Made by a program: the position numbers and the translations under genes | NCBI RefSeq assembly: GCF_013393185.1 | Contig: NZ_QJQX01000052.1 | Coordinates: forward strand, 1-64,000 | Direction of reading: 5' to 3' | DNA length: 64,000 nucleotides | From: Sphingobium lactosutens | Lineage (GTDB): Bacteria; Pseudomonadota; Alphaproteobacteria; Sphingomonadales; Sphingomonadaceae | The notes under the pieces: generated by a model | Seen by the model: the letters and a program-made list of their open reading frames with translations, nothing else | Told to the model about the DNA's origin: nothing | The model's database searches: none | Shown here: positions 59,864 through 64,000 of the stretch, piece after piece | How the letters are laid out: every line of letters starts with the position of its first letter | Numbering within the stretch: position 1 is the first letter of the stretch

Positions 59864-60289
59864 TCAACCCTCGTGCTTGGTTTCGAGCCAGGCGCGGATC
59901 GCCCAGCCCGCCTTCTGCCCCAGCACGTCGCCGAAGGGCGGCATATAGACCTTGCCATCATGGGCCGAACCATGGCGGAAGCGTTCCATGAACCATTGGT
60001 CGCCGGTCTCGCCCAGTTCCAGATAGCGAAGGTCGGGCGCGATGCCGCCGCTTTCGGCGTCGAGGCCATGGCAACGCGCGCAATTCTGGCCATAGGCCGA
60101 CTGGCCGATCTCCACCGCCTTGGCATTGCCGCTATAGGGGTTCTTTTCCAGCCAGTCCTGACCGATTTCCGGCAGCGCGGTCGTATCCACCGCCTGCGGC
60201 ACCACGTCGCCATGCGCCATCAACTGGCCGGCGGTGGTGCCGCCCAATAGGACCATGGCGCCCAGCAAGATCATGCGACCCTTGTTCAT
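59864..60289 (-). CDS. Periplasmic cytochrome c (ExaB/XoxG-like)
   Basis: Single-haem electron acceptor of the quinoprotein, 141 aa. Signal peptide 1-25 (ending AHG). The haem motif is C70-A-R-C73-H74, and the likely axial Met is M116 (VYMPPFGD). Its size fits cytochrome c550-type partners of alcohol dehydrogenases. First gene of the minus-strand operon with the binding protein and the dehydrogenase; a divergent 129-base region separates it from the beta-propeller gene. Confidence 0.9.
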   Translation of the reverse strand: MNKGRMILLGAMVLLGGTTAGQLMAHGDVVPQAVDTTALPEIGQDWLEKNPYSGNAKAVEIGQSAYGQNCARCHGLDAESGGIAPDLRYLELGETGDQWFMERFRHGSAHDGKVYMPPFGDVLGQKAGWAIRAWLETKHEG

Positions 60290-60418
60290 CTACCCTATCC
60301 TCACCCTGCATCTGTCCCTGTTGCTGGCGAGTGTAGGCTGGTGCGGTGTTCGGCCCCATTGACCATTGGTACTATCCCGCGCGCCGGGCAGGGCGACTAG
60401 ACCCTTGGGAGGAGAGGA

Positions 60419-61393
60419 ATGAGGAAGGGCAAGACAATGAAATCCATATGGCTGGCGGGGCTTTTCCTCTTGCCGGGGACAGCGTTTGGCGAGACGCTCT
60501 ACGTCTCGAACGAGCGTGGCAACAGCGTGTCGGTGATCGATGCCGCGACGCAGACCCTGATCGCGACATGGTCGGTGGGCGGGCGTCCGCGCGGCATCAC
60601 CGTGTCGAAGGACGGTAAATATATCTATCTTTGCGCCAGCACCGACCATGCCGTGCAGGTGATCGAACGGGCGACGGGCAAGATCGTCGCCGAACTGCCG
60701 TCCGGGGAAGATCCCGAGCAGTTCTTTCTTTCGCGCGACGGCGAGACATTGTTCGTCGCCAATGAGGATGGAGCCGCACTGACCGCGATCGACCTCGCGA
60801 CGAAGAGCGTGGCGTTCCAGGTCGATGTCGGCGGCGAGCCGGAAGGGGTCGCGCAAAGCCCGGACGGCCGGTGGGTCGCTGTCACCTCAGAGGAGGATAA
60901 TGTCGTCAACTGGATCGACCTGAAGTCGAAGGCAATGGTCGAGGAGACGCCCACCGATCTGCGCCCCCGGCATGTCGAGTTCACCGCCGATGGCAAGGAA
61001 TTGTGGATTGCGGCGGAGGTGGGTGGCACGGTCCAGATTGCGGACACGGCGACGAAGAAGGTCATCGCGACGCTCAATTTCGAGATACCGGGCGTCGGCG
61101 CACACAGGATATTGCCCTGCGGCATCCGTTTCACGCCGGATGGGCGGACCGCGATCGTGGCGCTGGGACGGGCGGATCATGTCGCGCTGGTCGATGTCGC
61201 CACCCGAACGGTGCGGGCCTATGTGCCCGTGGGCAAGCGCGTCTGGCATGTCGCGGTGAGCGCCGACGGGACCAGAGCGTACAGCGCCAATGGTCTTTCG
61301 GACAATGTGTCCGTGATCGACCTGGCCAATGCGAAGGTCGTCGGCACGGTCGCGGTCGGCACGGCGCCGTGGGGAATCGCCATCGCGCCCTGA
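60419..61393 (+). CDS. YVTN beta-propeller protein of PQQ-dependent catabolism
   Basis: Periplasmic seven-bladed propeller of 324 aa. Signal peptide 1-24. YVTN-type repeats recur about every 42 residues: LYVSNERGNSVSVIDAATQT, YIYLCASTDHAVQVIERATG, LFVANEDGAALTAIDLATKS and AYSANGLSDNVSVIDLANAK. Proteins of this kind accompany PQQ alcohol dehydrogenases; the role is unclear, perhaps maturation or scaffolding. GGGAGGAGAGGA precedes the ATG; a Met six codons later is an alternative. It is divergent from the cytochrome operon and leads into the porin. Confidence 0.87.
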   Translation: MRKGKTMKSIWLAGLFLLPGTAFGETLYVSNERGNSVSVIDAATQTLIATWSVGGRPRGITVSKDGKYIYLCASTDHAVQVIERATGKIVAELPSGEDPEQFFLSRDGETLFVANEDGAALTAIDLATKSVAFQVDVGGEPEGVAQSPDGRWVAVTSEEDNVVNWIDLKSKAMVEETPTDLRPRHVEFTADGKELWIAAEVGGTVQIADTATKKVIATLNFEIPGVGAHRILPCGIRFTPDGRTAIVALGRADHVALVDVATRTVRAYVPVGKRVWHVAVSADGTRAYSANGLSDNVSVIDLANAKVVGTVAVGTAPWGIAIAP

Positions 61394-61506
61394 TCTTTCT
61401 CACCGATCCAAGGGAGGAGAACCTAAGTTCAATTTCCGCCCTGACCGGCTCAGCCCACTCTCCCTCCAGCCGGGGGCTTTACCGGCGCGATAAGAGGGAG
61501 GATGTT

Positions 61507-62901
61507 ATGGGAAGGACGCTGCTCCTAGCGAGCGCGGCCATGGGGCTGCTTTGTGCGACCGCCACGCCAGTCATGGCCGGAACGACGGCCGATCTGCTGA
61601 AGCGACTGCACGAAAAGGGAATCCTCTCCGACGAGGAATTTCAGGAATTGTCGAAAAGCGAGAATGCGGAGGTCGCCACTGCGCCGGCCACGCCGCCCGC
61701 ATCGGCCGCTGCGGCGGCGCTGGACGACAAGCGGATCGTGCGGATGAGCGAGAGCGGCGTCGGCATGGAAGTCGCCGGCGTGACGATCAAGCTGTCGGGG
61801 TCGGTCAACGGCTTCTACGTCCATGACAATGGCGAAGCGCCCAATGCCACCAACGCCGTCGTCGGCGGCGTGGCGACGGTTGGCGGCAACAGTTCGGCGA
61901 TCCGCAACGGCCTGCTGCCCGGCTTCCTGAAGTTCGACGTCACCACCAATCAGGGCGGCTGGGACGTAGGCGCGCATTTCGGCATGTATCCGGGCATCAA
62001 CTCGGTCAGCTATACCGGCGGCGGCGCGAACAGCCCCGGCAATCCGCGCGGGCTTCAGACAGCGGGCATCGACTTCCGCCAGACCTATCTGACCTTCGGC
62101 CGGGCGGGCTTCGGCGAGGTGAAGATCGGCCGCGACATCGGCCTGTTCGCGTCGGAGCAGATATTGAACGACATCACTCTGCTGTCGTCGGGCACGCCGG
62201 CGGGCAATGTCGCGCCGTCCAACACGACACTGGGGCGGATCGGCGTGGGCTATATCTACACCGACTTCCAGCCGCAGATCACCTATACCACGCCCAATTT
62301 CAGCGGCTTCACGGCCAGCATCGGCATTTTCGAGCCACTGTCCTCGCTGACCGGACCGGAGGAAGCGAACAAGGAGCCGGGCTTCCAGGGCAAGCTGGTC
62401 TATGACGGCAAGTTCGGGGATATCGCGACGCGCTTCTGGGCGGCGGGCATCCGGCAGAAGCATGATGTGATCGCCGGGCCGGATTATACCGGCTGGGGCT
62501 GGGACGCGGGTGCGAAGGTGACGGTCGGGCCGCTGACCATGGTCGGCACCTATTATGACGCATCGGGACTGGGCACCACGGCGCTCAACCTGTTCGACAC
62601 CGACGGGCTGGGCAACAAACGCGACAGCCACGGCTTCTACCTGCAAGGCCTCGCCACATTCGGCAAAGTCTCGGTCGGCGGCAGCTATGGCGAGAGCAAT
62701 CTCGATTATGCCAATGGCGTCGACGCGATCGCCAACCCGACGCTGGTCGACAAGAACAGCAGCTGGGTCGGGCAGTTGCGCTATGGGCTGACCAGCTGGG
62801 TGACGCTGCTCAGCGAATATGTCCACACCAGGTCGGAAGCGCATAACGGCAACCGCGCCCGTTCGGACGCGATCGCGGCGGGCGCCATTCTCTTCTTCTG
62901 A
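61507..62901 (+). CDS. Outer-membrane porin-like protein
   Basis: A 464 aa predicted beta-barrel with signal peptide 1-24 (ending PVMAG). After it comes a helical SHOCT-like or coiled-coil start DLLKRLHEKGILSDEEFQEL (about 29-48), an Ala/Pro linker, and a barrel of alternating strands (GFLKFDVTTNQGGWDVGAHFG, QTYLTFGRAGFGEVKIGRDIG) ending in Phe (AGAILFF), as in Gram-negative porins. GAGGGAGGATGTT precedes the ATG; longer frames upstream are spurious. As part of the alcohol oxidation group it may admit the alcohol. A strong terminator follows. Confidence 0.83.
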   Translation: MGRTLLLASAAMGLLCATATPVMAGTTADLLKRLHEKGILSDEEFQELSKSENAEVATAPATPPASAAAAALDDKRIVRMSESGVGMEVAGVTIKLSGSVNGFYVHDNGEAPNATNAVVGGVATVGGNSSAIRNGLLPGFLKFDVTTNQGGWDVGAHFGMYPGINSVSYTGGGANSPGNPRGLQTAGIDFRQTYLTFGRAGFGEVKIGRDIGLFASEQILNDITLLSSGTPAGNVAPSNTTLGRIGVGYIYTDFQPQITYTTPNFSGFTASIGIFEPLSSLTGPEEANKEPGFQGKLVYDGKFGDIATRFWAAGIRQKHDVIAGPDYTGWGWDAGAKVTVGPLTMVGTYYDASGLGTTALNLFDTDGLGNKRDSHGFYLQGLATFGKVSVGGSYGESNLDYANGVDAIANPTLVDKNSSWVGQLRYGLTSWVTLLSEYVHTRSEAHNGNRARSDAIAAGAILFF

Positions 62902-62925
62902 CCCAAGGACCAATGTCACGGGGCG

Positions 62926-62957
62926 GGGGCTGCATCCTAAGAAGATGCAGCCCCTTT
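62926..62957 (+). terminator. Intrinsic terminator after the porin gene
   Basis: GGGGCTGCATC (62926-62936) and GATGCAGCCCC (62944-62954) form a perfect 11-base-pair stem with a seven-base loop, followed by TTTCC. It lies 25 bases after the stop codon. Confidence 0.85.
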
Positions 62958-63012
62958 CCATTTGCAAAACCGGAGACAAACCACAAAAGGGGGCCAAGTC
63001 GAGGGGAGCGCC

Positions 63013-64000
63013 ATGAAGAAGCCGTTTCTGTCCATTCTGTTGTTGACCGTTCCCACCATCGCCTGGGCCGAAGCGCCGGGGGATGCACCGTCCATCGTCG
63101 TGACGGGCACGGGGCTGGAGCTGCCGCCGGGAACGCCCGCCTATGGATCGGTGGTGATCGACCGGCAGCGGTTGATGGACAGTGCGTCGGGACGGATCGA
63201 AACGGTGCTGGGCGATGTCGCCGGGTTTCAGCAGTTCCGCCGGTCGGACAGCCGGTCGTCCAACCCGTCCAATCAGGGCGCGACGCTGCGCGCGCTGGGC
63301 GGCAATGCGTCGAGCCGGACGCTGATGCTGCTGGACGGCGTGCCGATCGCCGATCCCTTCTTCGGCTATATTCCATTCAGCGCGCTGGCCCCGGAACGCC
63401 TGTCTGTGGTGCGCGTAACGCGCGGCGGCGGCATCGGCGCGTTCGGGGCCGGCGCGGTTGCCGGCACGATCGAAATGGCGAGCGCGACGCGCGACCAACT
63501 ACCCGATTTCGCCGCCAGCGCCTTTTACGGCAGCCGCGACGCGACCGAATTGTCCGCGACGGTGACGCCTGACCTTGGCAGCGGCTATGTTTCGCTGTCG
63601 GGACGCTGGGACCGGGGCGACGGGTTCCAGACCACGCCCAAGGATCAGCGCAACGCCGCAACCGTGCCAGCCGCCTATGATGGCTGGTCGACCAATTTGC
63701 GCGCGGTCGCGCCGATCAGCGCCACGTCCGAACTGCAGTTCCGCGCCACCCTGTTCGAGGATAATCGCACGCTGCGCTTTGGCGGCGCGGACAGCATGAG
63801 CCAGGGACAGGATGCCAGCATCCGCTATATCTCGCGCGGGCCGTGGCAGGTGGATGCGCTGGCCTATATCCAGGCGCGCAACTTTTCGAACATTGTGATT
63901 TCCTCGTCGACCTTCCGCAAGTCGCTCGACCAGCGGAACACGCCCTCGACCGGCGTCGGCGGCAAGATCGAGCTGCGGCCGCCGGTCGGCGCCGACCATG
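63013..64000 (+). CDS. TonB-dependent receptor, cut by the window end
   Basis: 329 codons are present with no stop. Signal peptide 1-20 (ending IAWAE), TonB box SIVVTGTG, plug with RIETVLGDVAGFQQFRRSDS, LRALGGNASSRTLMLLDGVPIADPFFGYIPF and LSVVRVTRGGGIGAFGAGAVAGTIEM, then the first barrel strands. GGGGAGCGCC precedes the ATG. The plug resembles BtuB/cobalamin- or metal-chelate-type receptors more than the sugar-type receptors elsewhere in the window. Beside a lanthanide-type quinoprotein, a metal-chelator ligand is an attractive but untested idea. The gene continues past 64000. Confidence 0.88.
   Translation, partial: MKKPFLSILLLTVPTIAWAEAPGDAPSIVVTGTGLELPPGTPAYGSVVIDRQRLMDSASGRIETVLGDVAGFQQFRRSDSRSSNPSNQGATLRALGGNASSRTLMLLDGVPIADPFFGYIPFSALAPERLSVVRVTRGGGIGAFGAGAVAGTIEMASATRDQLPDFAASAFYGSRDATELSATVTPDLGSGYVSLSGRWDRGDGFQTTPKDQRNAATVPAAYDGWSTNLRAVAPISATSELQFRATLFEDNRTLRFGGADSMSQGQDASIRYISRGPWQVDALAYIQARNFSNIVISSSTFRKSLDQRNTPSTGVGGKIELRPPVGADH

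Noticed and set aside
1..64000. CRISPR arrays, tRNA or rRNA genes, prophage
   Set aside because: No regularly spaced repeats, no cloverleaf-like segments or rRNA signatures, and no phage structural or integrase genes were noticed. A tRNAscan or CRISPR search was not possible here.

Overview
The window looks like a chromosomal segment of a Sphingomonadales alphaproteobacterium, possibly Sphingobium- or Novosphingobium-like. This is inferred from the high GC content, the five TonB-dependent receptors, the many ATGA-coupled operons and the recognisable protein families; no 16S rRNA is present to prove it. No tRNA, rRNA or CRISPR array was recognised.

Layout. 1-1536 is an intact IS4/Tn5-like insertion sequence lying exactly at the window edge, next to a short ORF fragment. 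1741-5251 (-) is a four-gene operon: tandem-domain secreted protein, D-lactate dehydrogenase, membrane protein, L,D-transpeptidase. 5806-6220 is an IS21-family relic beside a chromate resistance operon chrBA (6284-8640, -). 8971-14000 holds a TonB receptor with an M19 dipeptidase, and an opposing M20 peptidase. 14025-19243 (-) is a GlcNAc catabolic locus (nagP, cutC, SIS-type deaminase, nagA, ROK kinase) with a divergent ROK repressor. A second related TonB receptor and a Tat-exported M81 (MlrC-like) peptidase follow.

24879-33933 carries a carboxylesterase, an SDR, a TonB receptor, a D-2-hydroxyacid dehydrogenase, an MFS carrier and AraC plus GntR regulators. Paired palindromes CCTATC-N-GATAGG lie in front of both the receptor and the regulator genes and suggest one regulon for an esterified hydroxy acid. 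34075-38622 holds a glycosyltransferase coupled to a NarL-type two-component system, and a methyltransferase. 38654-39975 has a formylglycine-generating-enzyme homologue with both copper-site cysteines.

40062-50601 is a vitamin B12 salvage and uptake region: a seven-gene cob operon and btuB, each behind its own cobalamin riboswitch, plus btuCD, and btuF placed in antisense between btuB and btuC.

50778-64000 resembles the exa/erb ethanol-oxidation regulon of pseudomonads: ExaC-like aldehyde dehydrogenase, DUF779, FIST sensor, hybrid kinase, LuxR regulator, quinoprotein alcohol dehydrogenase, XoxJ-like binding protein, cytochrome c, beta-propeller, porin and a TonB receptor cut by the window end. 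The quinoprotein has the Asp-x-Asp signature of lanthanide-dependent enzymes, so this locus may be a rare-earth-dependent alcohol oxidation module with its own receptor.
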